Below, one piece after another: positions 63,322 through 64,000 of a DNA stretch of 64,000 nt. The first letter of the stretch is position 1; every line of letters begins with the position of its first letter. The notes beneath the pieces are model-generated. The model ran no database searches, was not told the origin of the DNA, and saw only the letters and a program-made list of their open reading frames with translations. Source of the DNA: MPNO01 sp965205995 (GTDB lineage Bacteria; Pseudomonadota; Alphaproteobacteria; MPNO01); contig OZ242200.1 in the NCBI GenBank assembly GCA_965205995.1, positions 4,216,001-4,280,000 on the forward strand, written 5' to 3'. Both the position numbers and the translations under genes were made by a program.

Positions 63322-64000
63322 ATGGCGAGCGCTTCCGGGCCACGCTGCGTGGCACTAGTCGGACCCTATCTCAGCGGCAAGACGACGCTGATGGAGAGCC
63401 TGCTCTCGGTGTCGGGCGGGATCCACCGCAAGGGTTCGATCAAGGAAGGCAACACCGTCGGCGATTACGCGGCCGAGGCGCGCGGCCGCCAGATGTCGGT
63501 CGAGATTTCGGTCGGCTCGACCGACTATCTGGACGATCGATGGACCTTCCTCGACTGCCCGGGATCGATCGAGATGCGGCAGGAGGCGATCAACGCGCTG
63601 ATGGTCGCCGACCTCGCGGTGGTGGTCTACGAGCCCTCGACCGAACGCGCGATGACGCTCGCGCCGCTGTTCAAGATCCTCGCCGACCGCGGCATCCCGC
63701 ATATGATGTTCATCAACAAGATCGACACCATCTCCGAGCCGGTCTCGGCGGTCTATGAGGCGCTGCGTTCCGTCGAGATCGCGCCGCTGGTGCTGCGCCA
63801 CATCCCGATCCGCGAGGGCGAGACGGTGTCGGGCTATGTCGATCTGATCAGCGGGCGGGCTTACAAATACACCGCCGGCGCCGGTTCCGAGCGCATCGAC
63901 ATGCCGGACTCCGTCGCCGACGAGTACGAATTGACCCGAGAGGCGATGCTGGAGGCGCTTGCCGACTTCAACGACGAATTGCTCGAAAAACTGCTCGAGG
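63322..64000 (+). CDS. Elongation factor G-like GTPase (cut by the window end)
   Basis: At least 226 codons from ATG 63322 (GGGGAGAGAAA upstream), open to the right edge. P-loop GPYLSGKTTLMESL (about 13-26), switch II DCPGSIEMRQEA and the guanine motif NKID are visible, so this is a translation-type GTPase. A distinctive N-terminus (MASASGPRCVALVG) and the P-loop serine differ from canonical FusA, so it is more likely the second EF-G-like protein seen in many alphaproteobacteria. The C-terminal domains lie outside the window. Confidence 0.85.
   Translation, partial: MASASGPRCVALVGPYLSGKTTLMESLLSVSGGIHRKGSIKEGNTVGDYAAEARGRQMSVEISVGSTDYLDDRWTFLDCPGSIEMRQEAINALMVADLAVVVYEPSTERAMTLAPLFKILADRGIPHMMFINKIDTISEPVSAVYEALRSVEIAPLVLRHIPIREGETVSGYVDLISGRAYKYTAGAGSERIDMPDSVADEYELTREAMLEALADFNDELLEKLLE

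Overview
This is a GC-rich window that looks like chromosomal DNA of an alphaproteobacterium, probably of Rhodospirillales type. The basis is gene order and content: dapF-mtaB-ftsY in overlapping order, dnaK-dnaJ, uvrC-pgsA next to molybdopterin genes, a fused indolepyruvate oxidoreductase and a calcium/sodium exchanger. Many genes overlap by ATGA or TTGA. I see no rRNA, tRNA, CRISPR array or insertion sequence. Most very long antisense ORFs are GC-rich shadows and are left out.

Layout. 1-7 kb: BCCT transporter, a multi-HTH protein, a MetE-like gene broken by an amber codon, dnaJ and dnaK with a heat-shock-type promoter. 7-12.3 kb, the most unusual part: a frameshifted DUF1848 gene; a tandem-domain AhpD-like protein whose catalytic second cysteine is an in-frame UGA; an AlkB-type alkane hydroxylase fused to a GlnE-like (degenerate adenylyltransferase) region; and a DsbA/FrnE-family protein whose active site reads UGA-Pro-Trp-Cys. 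Both UGA codons are followed by a hairpin with the same five-base apical loop, so the organism very probably makes selenoproteins. 12.3-18.4 kb: a catabolic cluster (SDR, glutamine-synthetase-like ligase, ring-hydroxylating oxygenase alpha and beta, FAD monooxygenase, cupin) that begins with the selenoprotein gene. 18.4-28.6 kb: housekeeping genes (comM-like, ABC-F, class A PBP, indolepyruvate oxidoreductase, YcgN family, SCO1).

28.6-32 kb is an accessory patch: an orphan RelB/DinJ antitoxin followed by a beheaded YafQ-type toxin, a 2-hydroxyacid dehydrogenase, a Phd/PIN toxin-antitoxin pair, a second copy of only the start of the dehydrogenase, overlapping alternative hairpins, and an AT-richer gene of unknown function with its own promoter. 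32-44 kb is a second catabolic region: beta-hydroxyacid dehydrogenase, a lone xanthine-dehydrogenase-type large subunit, two tandem alpha/beta hydrolases, two perfect parS sites, a NicX-like ring-cleavage enzyme, a second Rieske oxygenase pair, and a complete three-subunit molybdenum hydroxylase.

44-64 kb is mainly core: dapF-mtaB-ftsY, Nudix, a MarR/Rieske oxygenase pair divergent from a branched-chain aminotransferase, a methyltransferase, moaE-moaD-moeA-mobB-pgsA-uvrC, folB with a FolM-like reductase, a cation exchanger, uvrB, an aspartate-type aminotransferase, and the start of an EF-G-like GTPase cut by the window edge. The molybdopterin genes fit the molybdenum hydroxylases; the oxygenases, NicX-like enzyme and hydrolases together suggest breakdown of aromatic, N-heterocyclic or amine substrates. 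I saw five broken or partial genes; some could be assembly errors.
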